Of a DNA stretch of 28,797 nucleotides, positions 20,650-28,797 are shown piece by piece. Origin of the DNA: a virus. The first letter of the stretch is position 1, and each line of letters starts with the position of its first letter. Where the stretch lies: IMG/VR virus record IMGVR_UViG_3300025652_000368, positions 1-28,797 of that record. One strand, written 5' to 3'. The position numbers were made by a program, and so were the translations under genes. The notes beneath the pieces were generated by a model. The model saw only the letters and a list, made by a program, of their open reading frames with translations, searched no databases and had not been told where the DNA came from.

Positions 20650-23498
20650 AGAAGATCTGCGCTACCAAGACCCCCCAAGAGTGTTGATGCTATTGCGGGG
20701 TTTTCTTTTGCTCTCTGTCGAATGTTTGAGGTTTTGTTTATAGAGCCAGTTTCTATTGGCGGTAATACTTTAGGAACTGGAGTTGGAGGTGGCGTTGTTT
20801 TGGTCTGTCTTTGTGCGTTTTGTATTACTGATGATACTTGTTTCGCAGTTTCCCCAACTGCTTGGTCAATAGATTGCGCTGTTCCTTGCGCTATTAATGA
20901 TGATACAGCATCAGACAAAAGCTCTCCTGCTATTTGACCACGAGAACTTGCATCTTGACCTTCAGATAATCTTTTATACTTTCTAGTGAATGCTTTGTAA
21001 AAACGAGGTGATGAAAATAATTGACCAACAATACTCAATCTTGCGATTGTGCCTAAATTTTCTAACGGACTAGCTGCGATATTTGCCGCCACAAGATCAC
21101 CGCCGTTAGCAGATTCACCAAGTAGTTTCATAATTCTACCAAACTCGTCCATTTCTTTAGCCATTTCTTTTCCATAAATGACCTCTATCTTTGCTTTATT
21201 TTTTGTAAGCCTTTCTCCAAACTTTGCAAATTGAGTTCTATCAGTTAAAAAGTTTGATTGAAAATCACCGATTAAATTATCCATGTAGTAAGCACGAATT
21301 TTTCCTATAGCATCAGCATCGTCATCAAAAAATCTTCTTAAAGATGCAATATCCTCTGCTCTCATAGAATTACTTGAAATTAATTCTGCTGCTTCAGTCG
21401 GTGTAATGTTTCCACTTCGTAGTTTTTTAGCTATATTATTTTGGTTGAACGTAGCGAGATCATCTTGGGCTGTAGATAATTTTTTTAAAAGATTTATTCC
21501 TGAATCATCGGCACCCGCCTTAACAAAATCGTCTATTACAGACTGATCTACATTTCTTAAAGACAAGGCGCTCAATTGTTCGGCAAATTTTCTTATTTCT
21601 CCAACACCATCTCCAAATAATTCATCTGCTGTAGATCCTAATTTATCTAATTCATCTTTGAATTTATAACCTGAAAATTTTCCTGTGGATGAATTTTCTG
21701 ACTTTTGTAAAGTTGATCTTATCCACGAAGACGCTAATCTTTGTTTTAATGGGTCAAATGTTCCCGCACCCGCAAACTCATCTACAACTTCTTTTGCATC
21801 TTTTAATAATTGAGGGTTATTTTTTCTTATCAAAGATCTCATCATCTCTTGTGCATTTGCAGGCGTATCATTTCTTACAACGTCAATTAATGCTTTCTTG
21901 TTTATAGCGGCACTTACTTTTTCAAAACGCTGATTGCCCTCTCTATAAAAATTACGAGCTTTGCTTAAATCACGAGCGGCTTCTCTAAGAAGCTTTCTAC
22001 TGGCTTGGTTTTCTGCCCCTGGCAATGCTCTATTTAAAAAGTTGTTTCTTCCCTTTGCTGCTAAATCAAGTAAATTATCAATTTGCGGTAAAAAATCATC
22101 TACTACGTTTCCGATGGTATCAGATGTAATGTTAAACATTCCCGCATCGCGCAAACTTTTTCTTGCATAATACAATTGACCAAAAGATGCTTTATCACCT
22201 AATTCAGATATTGTTTTTAAAATCGCGCCTGCCCTAGCAGGGTTTGTCCCAGGAACAGCGTTTTCAAATTTTTGAGCGGCTCTTGCAGCATCATCAGCTA
22301 TACCTCTTGTTTTAAAAATAGCACTATCTCCAACACTATCTTCTAAAGCATTATTAATATTTAAAAACTTGGTTTCAACTAAATCATCAAATGCTTTGTA
22401 AGATTCTTGAAATGATTTAAATAAATCATCTGTAATAGCACTGTCTCTTTGAGAAGCACGACCAAGATTGTCAGCTATCTCTTCCATATGTTTTAAAAGA
22501 CGAACTTCTTGATCTTTAACTATTGTTTTTAATTTGTTGTTTCCTGTTTTTGAAGCACTCGTTAGAACTTCTGCGGCACCATCTAAGTCAACTTGACCTG
22601 CTTCATTTTTTAACCACTCTAAATCTTTCATAATATTTTCATGGTTTTTTCTAAGTCTAGCAGATGTTCCTAAAGCTTTTTCTGATATGGCCTGTTGTCG
22701 AGCAATAAGAGAAGGAGCGCCTATAGCGCCAAGAGATGGTAAATAACCTTTTTTTTCTGCTGCTAAAATATCTTTTACTCTATCATCTGGAAGTCCTTTA
22801 CCAACTCCACCTGTGCCTGAGACAACACGAAATGCTTTACCTAAACCTGCGAATATACCTTCACCTGCCGCAGCTATTAGTCCTTCAACAGCTATATCTT
22901 TTGCTATTTCTTTACCTTCTTGGGCTTGTACGCCCTGTAAGGCTTCTGTGGCTTCTTCTACCGACTTACCACCTGCGCCACCTAAACCCGCACCTATGAT
23001 TGCGCCTATTGGACCGCCAACTAAAGTTCCTGCTACGGCTCCTGCCACACCACCTGCCACGGTTGTTCCAACTCCAGTTAAGTCGGAAAAATCCTGACGG
23101 GTAAAACTTTTTTCATCAATGATTACATTTTTATCTGTTTCAATCCCGAACTTTTGTGCGCCTTCTGGCGTTAAAGCAAGTCTACCTCTATTATCTCTAG
23201 TAAATTCTGTTTCTAAAAGACCAAACGCTTCTTTTAATACTTTCTCTTCATCTCCTCTGGTATCTGCTCTACCCAACATACGACGAAGTTTTCCGTCTTG
23301 AATACCAGTTGCGTAATCAAACGTTTGATCTTCACCTTTTATAGAAGACTTATATGACTGAATTACATTATCTGAAACGTAGTCTTGAGGATTGCTTTTT
23401 ATATCATCTATTTTGAAAAATTCTTCAAGAGTCGGAGTATCACCTGCAATCTTAACATCTATGTCTCCAAATCTAGAATTGACAGTTACCGTTCCCAT
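20646..23498 (-). CDS. Large virion protein, putative ejected internal protein
   Basis: A 950-residue protein. Residues 1-100 are a beta/alpha lead (MGTVTVNSRFGDIDVKIAGD). Residues ~140-190 are a Gly/Ala-rich hydrophobic run (GGVAGAVAGTLVGGPIGAII), the membrane-seeking kind found in ejected or tape-like proteins. The rest is long, charged and helical, with many FA/KLRS heptads. The tail near 900 is Pro-rich, and the end is STLLGGLGSADLL. No enzyme motif seen. Neighbours are other Gly-rich virion proteins, which suggests an internal core protein injected with DNA. GGAG in the end of the upstream gene serves its start. Confidence 0.7.
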   Translation of the reverse strand: MGTVTVNSRFGDIDVKIAGDTPTLEEFFKIDDIKSNPQDYVSDNVIQSYKSSIKGEDQTFDYATGIQDGKLRRMLGRADTRGDEEKVLKEAFGLLETEFTRDNRGRLALTPEGAQKFGIETDKNVIIDEKSFTRQDFSDLTGVGTTVAGGVAGAVAGTLVGGPIGAIIGAGLGGAGGKSVEEATEALQGVQAQEGKEIAKDIAVEGLIAAAGEGIFAGLGKAFRVVSGTGGVGKGLPDDRVKDILAAEKKGYLPSLGAIGAPSLIARQQAISEKALGTSARLRKNHENIMKDLEWLKNEAGQVDLDGAAEVLTSASKTGNNKLKTIVKDQEVRLLKHMEEIADNLGRASQRDSAITDDLFKSFQESYKAFDDLVETKFLNINNALEDSVGDSAIFKTRGIADDAARAAQKFENAVPGTNPARAGAILKTISELGDKASFGQLYYARKSLRDAGMFNITSDTIGNVVDDFLPQIDNLLDLAAKGRNNFLNRALPGAENQASRKLLREAARDLSKARNFYREGNQRFEKVSAAINKKALIDVVRNDTPANAQEMMRSLIRKNNPQLLKDAKEVVDEFAGAGTFDPLKQRLASSWIRSTLQKSENSSTGKFSGYKFKDELDKLGSTADELFGDGVGEIRKFAEQLSALSLRNVDQSVIDDFVKAGADDSGINLLKKLSTAQDDLATFNQNNIAKKLRSGNITPTEAAELISSNSMRAEDIASLRRFFDDDADAIGKIRAYYMDNLIGDFQSNFLTDRTQFAKFGERLTKNKAKIEVIYGKEMAKEMDEFGRIMKLLGESANGGDLVAANIAASPLENLGTIARLSIVGQLFSSPRFYKAFTRKYKRLSEGQDASSRGQIAGELLSDAVSSLIAQGTAQSIDQAVGETAKQVSSVIQNAQRQTKTTPPPTPVPKVLPPIETGSINKTSNIRQRAKENPAIASTLLGGLGSADLL

Positions 23499-23499
23499 T

Positions 23500-25395
23500 T
23501 TATTCAGATGCTCCTGTTAGATCAACTGTAGCTACCGATTGAGTAGTGGGGGTTCCATTTTGATTTCTAGCAGATGGATTTATAAAAGGAGATTCTAAAC
23601 TCTTTTGTAAATATTCCATAGTTCTTCCGTACTCTGTATCATTTACATAAAAATCTCGATCATACATATGTTGTAATGGAAGAACTAAATTTTGTTTTTT
23701 ACCATTAAAATATTTTAACATTTCATTCAAAGCAAAAATAGTTTGTTGCGGTGTTGTTGTTAAATTTATTTCTCCAAATGAAGCATCTAACATTTTTCTA
23801 TCATAATCAGAAACTTGGCTTTCTTGAATAATTAAACGTTTCATTTCATTAATTACTGATAACCGAGTTGCGTTAAATCTATCTTCAGCACTTGTTCCTT
23901 CTTCACCAAAATCAATTTCTGGATCACGAAGACCAAGATTAGCAAGTTGTTTTTTAACTCTATCGCCAAAAGTTTGAAAGGCAGGAGCTTTAACTTCTCC
24001 AAGCTCTTCTGCTATCTTTAACATCTCGTTAATATTATTTTGACCTGCACTATATTTATTCCAAGCATTAGCAATAGCGGTAGCATCAGCAGAAGGTTTT
24101 GCTAATTTAGTATCACCCGCAGATGTTCCGTAATGTATTTTTACACCTTGTATGATTTCATTCGGCCCTACATTTTTTAATTCTTTACCTTTTGTTTTGT
24201 CTTTCATGGCCTCATAATCAAGCTGCATTATCTTTAGCTTAAACGCATCATCAGCAAGTCTTCTTTCTTTTGCAAAAGCGGCGGCTGATGATTCATCAGA
24301 TCTTACTTGCTCTAGTGCATATTTTCCCGCAGCGAGTTTTGCAGCGTCTGCACGATCAATTGCCTTACTTAACTCAGGCATAGCGGCTTCACCTGCTTCA
24401 CCAACTTCACGAAATATTTTTCCAAGATCAACGTTTTTACCCGCACGATTCTGCATAAGCTTCAAGCCCAACACCGTTAAAAAACGACTCTTATCAACTT
24501 TGCCACTTGCATCAATGCCAGTAACATCTTCAAACTCTTTTTTATAACGATCTAATTTTTGTTTTTTAGTTTCACCTTTGACTGCAACATCTTGTTTTCC
24601 CGCATCTGCGATAAATTGCTTCATCACTTCCATAAACGAATCAGTAACAGGATCTGAATCTGGATCTGGATCTGGTTGGTCAAAGCTTTCTTCTTGCGCT
24701 GATAAAGCTTTTTCTTCTGCTTTTGCTTGTGAGATTCTTGTCTGTTCTTTATTAGCTTCAGCTAATGAAGGGTCAATAAAATCTACATCTGGAATTTTTT
24801 TATCTTTAGCCCTGGCTTCTATTTCAGCAAGTTGTCTATATAAATCAGATTTCCCTTCTACATCTGAAAAGACATTCGCCATTTCTTGTTCAGATAATTT
24901 TGGAGCGGGAGGTTTGTCCTTTATGTTATAATTACTTGGGTCTAATCCACCGAACTCACCTAAATATTCTGGAGAATTTATTTTATCCTGCAAATTAGCT
25001 AACATTTCTGTTTCACTATAGAAAGGCAAGTCTATCATTGGAACTGCATTTTTTGATGCAGTAACAGATCCTTTTTTATAACCTTCTAAAGCAAGAGGCT
25101 TTGCTCTTCTGTATGCTTCGTCAGCAAACTCTTTTAAAGTTGCTGCATCTTCAGTAAAAGGGCCACCTAAAAAACCACCAAGACCTCCTGCTAAATCAGA
25201 CAAACCTCCCGCAACTGTATAACCTGCCGCACTGGTGCCACCCAAAATTCTATCAAATATTCTTTCTCCTAATCCAGACTGTAAAGCTACATCGCGTGTA
25301 GATTTCTGCCTAGACCTTACCATTCTATCTATAAGATCGCTTGGTAAGTTTCTATTTTCTAGCTCTTGTCTATACTGCTGTAAGGAACTCGCCAT
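23500..25395 (-). CDS. Virion protein, putative internal protein
   Basis: A 631-residue, mostly helical, charged protein. Near residues 40-80 is a Gly-rich hydrophobic stretch (GGTSAAGYTVAGGLSDLAGG). Residues ~235-245 are a DPDPDSDP linker. The C-terminal third is helical (MLKIAEELGEVKAPAFQTFG) with a Ser/Thr-rich end. No catalytic motif. Its place between two similar genes, one base from the next, suggests a joint role in the virion core or tail. AGAGGGC precedes the ATG. Confidence 0.65.
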   Translation of the reverse strand: MASSLQQYRQELENRNLPSDLIDRMVRSRQKSTRDVALQSGLGERIFDRILGGTSAAGYTVAGGLSDLAGGLGGFLGGPFTEDAATLKEFADEAYRRAKPLALEGYKKGSVTASKNAVPMIDLPFYSETEMLANLQDKINSPEYLGEFGGLDPSNYNIKDKPPAPKLSEQEMANVFSDVEGKSDLYRQLAEIEARAKDKKIPDVDFIDPSLAEANKEQTRISQAKAEEKALSAQEESFDQPDPDPDSDPVTDSFMEVMKQFIADAGKQDVAVKGETKKQKLDRYKKEFEDVTGIDASGKVDKSRFLTVLGLKLMQNRAGKNVDLGKIFREVGEAGEAAMPELSKAIDRADAAKLAAGKYALEQVRSDESSAAAFAKERRLADDAFKLKIMQLDYEAMKDKTKGKELKNVGPNEIIQGVKIHYGTSAGDTKLAKPSADATAIANAWNKYSAGQNNINEMLKIAEELGEVKAPAFQTFGDRVKKQLANLGLRDPEIDFGEEGTSAEDRFNATRLSVINEMKRLIIQESQVSDYDRKMLDASFGEINLTTTPQQTIFALNEMLKYFNGKKQNLVLPLQHMYDRDFYVNDTEYGRTMEYLQKSLESPFINPSARNQNGTPTTQSVATVDLTGASE

Positions 25396-25406
25396 CTTAT
25401 GCCCTC

Positions 25407-26543
25407 TTATGATGCTTGGTTGATGCCCTGAAGCGTTGTGTAAGCCCCAAGACCAGAGAGGAATGGGTTAGCAGGAGGCGCATAACTTGCTTGAGTTTCA
25501 GAATAAATACCTGCTGAAGGAGTTCCTGTAAGCGCACCATAGCCAAACTGAAACGGTAACAGTGCCTGCTCTGTTGGACGCTGATATTCTTGTCTTGCTG
25601 TATCTATCATTTGCTGACGATACGCACGTTCATTTTCACCTACGCCTGTCATAAATGCAAGATCAGCAGGTTGTAACGCTGAGTACACACGACCAATATC
25701 TGCGGTTGTGCCTGCTAAAGTTCCATATTGACCACCAAGACTACCAAACTGCGAACCAAGCTGACCAACAGATTGACCAAGACCACCCATTAATCGACCC
25801 GCTTCTAAATTTCTAGTAGCTCCTTGTTGATACGCATCTTGTGATGCAGCAAGAGCTTGAGTGTAACTTTTATTTCTTAAATCTGCTGCGGCCTTTGATT
25901 TCGCATCAAGAATGCTTCTTTCTATTTCAGCCGCTTGAACACCTTGTCTTGAACCACCAAAGGCACCCGCACCAACGGCCTTTGCTCTAGCTGTATTTCT
26001 AGCCACATTTCCTTGACGCTCAATATCTTTTTCTACTTCATCAATAACTTCATCAGTATAAGGAGACATAAACTGTGATACATACTGTGATGGATCATAC
26101 ATACCCCGACCACCAGAAACATACTGTGCCGCAGGTCCAAAGAATGTCTTTGCTTCTCCTACCGTGCCAAGACCACGACCTAATGCCTCAATACCACCTG
26201 TAGCGGCACCCCCCGCTGTTTCAAAGTAAGGACTATAACGCCCCATAAAATCTGGAATGCCATCATTATTTGAATCTTGAGAAAGAGCTTGTGCAGCAAA
26301 TGTTTCTAAGCCAAGTCCCGTAATCGCTCCTGTTTCTGCATCACGACCTGTTTGACCTGCCATTTTATATGGAGCTACGCGAAACAAATCAGGATATGCT
26401 GCGGCATCTAATATACCACCAGTTAAGGCTCCTGATTCATTTTCAGTTCCAAATATCTGACCCAATAAGGCTTTTTCTAAACGCTCAATGTATTCTGGGC
26501 GGCGTTGTACCGCTTCCGATCTGTTTACTAACTCATCAGACAT
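25407..26543 (-). CDS. Virion protein with GGSRQGV motif
   Basis: A 378-residue protein. YVSQFMSPYTDEVIDEVEKD then IERQGNVARNTARAKAVGAG and AFGGSRQGVQAAEIERSILD is a segment I know from virion proteins of marine podovirus-like phages (often annotated internal or DNA-transfer protein). Around 245-275 are repeated GGLGQS/LGSQFGS/LGGQYGT blocks. The last 60 residues are Gly/Pro/Ala-rich. Function inferred from company. It overlaps the upstream gene by eight bases. Confidence 0.7.
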   Translation of the reverse strand: MSDELVNRSEAVQRRPEYIERLEKALLGQIFGTENESGALTGGILDAAAYPDLFRVAPYKMAGQTGRDAETGAITGLGLETFAAQALSQDSNNDGIPDFMGRYSPYFETAGGAATGGIEALGRGLGTVGEAKTFFGPAAQYVSGGRGMYDPSQYVSQFMSPYTDEVIDEVEKDIERQGNVARNTARAKAVGAGAFGGSRQGVQAAEIERSILDAKSKAAADLRNKSYTQALAASQDAYQQGATRNLEAGRLMGGLGQSVGQLGSQFGSLGGQYGTLAGTTADIGRVYSALQPADLAFMTGVGENERAYRQQMIDTARQEYQRPTEQALLPFQFGYGALTGTPSAGIYSETQASYAPPANPFLSGLGAYTTLQGINQAS

Positions 26544-27306
26544 AATTGTTCGCCTTATTTTCTAACTTGTTCATCATTGAATAAGCTTTTTCAATGCCGC
26601 GATTTGAATCGCCGTTGCCAAGACCTTTTACAGCGTCTTTCGTTAATACAAATTCACCCGCCATAAGCATAGCAGGAACGTCATCTTTTTGACCTGAACC
26701 CTCAGATGGCATAATACCACCGTTACGCCTTGGAAAATATTGGTCATCAATATAGCCACCCGCAGCCACTTCAATTGGCCTAATCGCATTTATTGATATG
26801 TCACCCGCACCACCAAAAGGTCCACTTACCGATCCTGAAGATCCACCACCACCACCAAGTATTTTAGAGCCAATACCAGATGCTAAAGAGGTTGCAATAG
26901 CCTCTCCAACAGGAGTGTTTAAAAGATTTGTAAATTTACTATCTGGATCAAGAAGATTTGCTTTTACCAAGAAGTCTGCATAACCAAGCGTTCCTTCGCC
27001 TTGTTTGAAAACAGGTGCTATGTCTTTGACAACATTAGAAGCTTGAGCAACTTTTGCTGTAGCATCCGCACTAGGAAATCCAGATGATCCCTTTTGTATA
27101 ATCGGGTTAGCCGTTTTAGTTACCTGAGTAGCTTGTTTATCAGACCCACCACCAAACAAACTGTCTAAACTAAAACCGTCTGGGCCAAGTCCCTGTTGAA
27201 AAAGTGCAGAACCCGCCGTACCAAGAGCAGCAATGTTACCACCCTTTTTGCCTCCAAGAATCCTACCAGTAATATAATTAGCTAATAAATTTGAGACAAA
27301 AGACAT
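26536..27306 (-). CDS. Gly-rich tail protein with MLMAGEFVLTKDAV motif
   Basis: A 256-residue protein. The N-terminus is helical and Gly-rich (LLANYITGRILGGKKGGNIA). The middle has GGGGGSSGSVSGPFGGAGDI. The C-terminus reads AAGGYIDDQYFPRRNGGIMP, then SGQKDDVPAMLMAGEFVLTK. DD(V/I)PAMLxxGEFV is common near the ends of phage tail and virion-assembly proteins. It precedes the other virion genes in one leftward unit. Only a weak ribosome site is visible. Confidence 0.7.
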   Translation of the reverse strand: MSFVSNLLANYITGRILGGKKGGNIAALGTAGSALFQQGLGPDGFSLDSLFGGGSDKQATQVTKTANPIIQKGSSGFPSADATAKVAQASNVVKDIAPVFKQGEGTLGYADFLVKANLLDPDSKFTNLLNTPVGEAIATSLASGIGSKILGGGGGSSGSVSGPFGGAGDISINAIRPIEVAAGGYIDDQYFPRRNGGIMPSEGSGQKDDVPAMLMAGEFVLTKDAVKGLGNGDSNRGIEKAYSMMNKLENKANNYV

Positions 27307-27378
27307 ATTTTAAACAATCCAAAGCAGTTTATATATTTTTAGCATACTATTTCCTAATTTCAAAGTGCCACTCTTAAT
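27307..27378 (-). promoter_or_regulatory. Possible promoter between endolysin and virion genes
   Basis: On the minus strand TTTGAA (~27364-27359), 17 bases, TAAAAA (~27341-27336), in an AT-rich 72-base gap. It has no TGGGAT element. Weak. Confidence 0.3.
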
Positions 27379-27987
27379 TTATCTTAGCCACTCATAAATC
27401 TTCTTAGTTTCTTCTTTTCTGTGTTTTAATCCGTTATAACCACCGTTTATACGTTTAGTAAGACGTTTGATTGTATCATCATTAACACCTTCATCACATA
27501 TAGCCCACAATTTGTTTCTGTGAAAGAACCATATGGCGCTTTCCATAGGGAACTTTGAGGCCATGAGATCAGGATCTTTCATCACTTCAGGCAGGTCCAT
27601 ATCAGCCGCAAACTGAGAATAGTTGTTTTTGCCAGTACATTGTAAAAATCCTCGACCACGCCACAGATAGCCCTGTCCATCATTACCCATACGACCACCA
27701 TAAACACGATCTGCTAGTGCCTGGGGGTTACGAGAACAGCTTTCGGCTTCACTTTCTGAATCAAAGTATTTACCAAACACTGCCAATATAGACTTAGTGC
27801 TATAGTTTAGGTTCTCTTCTGTATAACGAAACGTACCACTCTCATGCACAAGCTGCCCAAGAAAATGAGATCCGCGCTCTGGATTTAAAGCGTAATGGTC
27901 ACAAATCTTCTTTGCAGTATTGGGGCCAAATGAACCATCAGGCGAAGATCCTATCTTTTCCTGTAATGTCTTTAATGCTTCACTCAT
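27379..27987 (-). CDS. GH19 endolysin
   Basis: A 202-residue lysozyme of glycoside hydrolase family 19. It opens with a short substrate-binding-like helix pair (LQEKIGSSPDGSFGPNTAKK), then FLGQLVHESGTFRYTEENLN with the catalytic Glu of HESG and the second Glu. YGGRMGNDGQGYLWRGRGFL QCTG is the GH19 core, ending GGYNGLKHR. It cleaves peptidoglycan at lysis. No signal peptide is visible, so export should rely on the holin. It overlaps the SNase gene by eight bases. Confidence 0.9.
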   Translation of the reverse strand: MSEALKTLQEKIGSSPDGSFGPNTAKKICDHYALNPERGSHFLGQLVHESGTFRYTEENLNYSTKSILAVFGKYFDSESEAESCSRNPQALADRVYGGRMGNDGQGYLWRGRGFLQCTGKNNYSQFAADMDLPEVMKDPDLMASKFPMESAIWFFHRNKLWAICDEGVNDDTIKRLTKRINGGYNGLKHRKEETKKIYEWLR

Positions 27988-28381
27988 TTGGAGCTTTCCT
28001 TCTATCTTTTAACGTCTGTAAATCTTTTTCTTTTGTACCACCATCATATTCCCAAGCAAAACCTTGCTCTATCATCACTTCATTGATTGAGTATTTAGCC
28101 TCTTCGTTACGGTAAAACCATCCAAGCATTCTACCATACTTGCCATCTTTTTCAGTTTTTACGATTAGACGTTCAGAGTGTTCTAGCAAATCTACGAGAT
28201 GATCCTTTGCTTCAAGACCCATAGCCTTTTCTTCTAAATCTCTCGTGCGGCTTTCAGGAGTATCTATGCCTGCAAGTCTGACACGTTCTTTCTTTGTAAG
28301 ATCAAAGCCAAGATCAATGATAACATCAACTGTGTCACCATCAACAACTCTATCTATTTTAGAAACAAAATAAGTATACAC
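27980..28381 (-). CDS. SNase-like thermonuclease
   Basis: A ~133-residue staphylococcal-nuclease-fold protein. DGDTVDVIIDLGFDLTKKER then VRLAGIDTPES gives metal Asp and catalytic Arg and Glu. YGRMLGWFY supplies the second Arg. The start GTG 28381 overlaps the upstream TAG and has AGAGG nine bases before it; ATG 28408 lies inside the upstream gene. No signal peptide is seen, unlike secreted SNases. It may break down host or competitor DNA at the end of infection. Its seat inside the lysis cassette is unusual. Confidence 0.85.
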   Translation of the reverse strand: MYTYFVSKIDRVVDGDTVDVIIDLGFDLTKKERVRLAGIDTPESRTRDLEEKAMGLEAKDHLVDLLEHSERLIVKTEKDGKYGRMLGWFYRNEEAKYSINEVMIEQGFAWEYDGGTKEKDLQTLKDRRKAPNE

Positions 28382-28647
28382 TAATTTACAACCTCTTTTG
28401 ATCCACAAACACGTTCATACACCATATCGTCTATGTACGCCTCTGCCCATTTGTTTTCAGTGAAAGTGCAGAACTCCCACAAATCATTTACATCATCATT
28501 AAGTAAGTCGATAATATCTTGTTGTGCCGATACTGTTCCCTCAAGATGTTCAATGTCGTGCACCATTCCAGAAATATACCAGACTAACGCTACCAACTGC
28601 ACAGCCATAGCAAATACTAAAGCCACAGGTATTTTCATATCAGCCAT
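28381..28647 (-). CDS. Membrane protein with coiled coil, spanin-like candidate
   Basis: An 88-residue protein with an N-terminal transmembrane helix (IPVALVFAMAVQLVALVWYI, 6-25), then a predicted coiled coil (MVHDIEHLEGTVSAQQDIID). This layout fits an i-spanin, and it lies in the lysis cassette. Two Cys (CTF and CGS) at the far end are not typical. GGAGG precedes the ATG eight bases away. Function inferred. Confidence 0.65.
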   Translation of the reverse strand: MADMKIPVALVFAMAVQLVALVWYISGMVHDIEHLEGTVSAQQDIIDLLNDDVNDLWEFCTFTENKWAEAYIDDMVYERVCGSKEVVN

Positions 28648-28797
28648 TGGACTTGCCTCCTATATAGCCCCCAACAACGCCTATTACACCCGTCATCGAC
28701 ATTTGCAGTAAACCTATAATGTTTTCATCAAGCTCTCCGCCGTGCTCATTTGCCATTTTAAACTCATCATAAACAATTAAACCAAGTATACCCATGA
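28640..28797 (-). CDS. Holin-like protein (5' end uncertain)
   Basis: The visible part (at least 51 residues) reads MGILGLIVYDEFKMANEHGG and ends with MSMTGVIGVVGGYIGGKSNG. A hydrophobic Gly-rich C-terminal helix and position directly before the spanin-like and endolysin genes suggest a holin. The ATG at 28795 lies two bases from the edge; the frame could start further upstream. Overlaps the next gene by eight bases. Confidence 0.5.
   Translation of the reverse strand, partial: MGILGLIVYDEFKMANEHGGELDENIIGLLQMSMTGVIGVVGGYIGGKSNG

Noticed and set aside
1-28797. tRNA or rRNA genes
   Set aside because: No cloverleaf with TTCRANNY-type arm or rRNA-like block was noticed by eye; a covariance search would settle it.

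Overview
The window is part of the genome of a tailed double-stranded DNA phage. It is AT-leaning and densely packed, with many start-stop overlaps (ATGA, TAATG), its own replication set, a small terminase subunit, virion proteins, an endolysin and many short orphan genes. The Gly-rich tail protein ending in a MLMAGEFVLTKDAV-type motif, the DUF669/AAA_24/Cas4-like replication set and the GH19 endolysin remind me of marine phages of Proteobacteria. The host cannot be fixed from the sequence. No large terminase, portal, major capsid, DNA polymerase or integrase lies in the window, so both ends run on into unseen genome.

Layout. 1-3037 (minus): C-terminally cut virion protein with a muramidase-like domain, and a small gene behind a promoter. 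3038-3366: GGTACC repeats and terminators. 3367-4784 (minus): amidoligase-like operon. 4785-5354: no gene; GATCCC tandem repeat and CCCGAACAA palindromes. 5355-5885 (minus): small terminase. 5886-6321: regulatory region or origin with at least eight TGACGTA elements and a promoter. 6322-7451 (plus): early operon of small genes including a gamma-glutamylcyclotransferase-like protein, then three terminators. 7778-11720 (plus): second early operon. 11832-19535 (minus): replication and recombination block (DUF3846, TOPRIM-RepA primase-helicase, Cas4-like nuclease, SF2 helicase, DUF669 SSB-like protein, AAA_24 ATPase). 19711-20649: small plus genes, one a ribbon-helix-helix regulator, around a DUF1064 nuclease. 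20646-28797 (minus): virion proteins and lysis genes (GH19 endolysin, SNase, a coiled-coil membrane protein, a holin-like end).

The main discovery is in the second plus operon. At 9588-10248 lie 12 stem-loop units of fixed geometry. Each has a variable outer stem, CA, a unique 9-nt segment, C, a 3-bp hairpin (usually with a GNRA loop), CA, a second unique 9-nt segment, C, and the closing stem strand. Outer stems and small hairpins covary between units. Immediately downstream, 10269-10976 encodes a 235-residue protein with a Nop/IS110-C-terminal-like domain and no nuclease domain. Together these match a TIGR-Tas system: tandem interspaced dual-spacer guide RNAs plus a nuclease-free (TasA-like) effector, here carried by a phage. 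A Fis-type HTH gene is translationally coupled to the effector.

Regulation looks unified. At least seven sigma70-like promoters, nearly all with 17-bp spacing, carry a TGGGAT(A) element in or beside the core, suggesting one shared regulator. The ribbon-helix-helix protein at 20440-20649 is a candidate because its own promoter carries the element.
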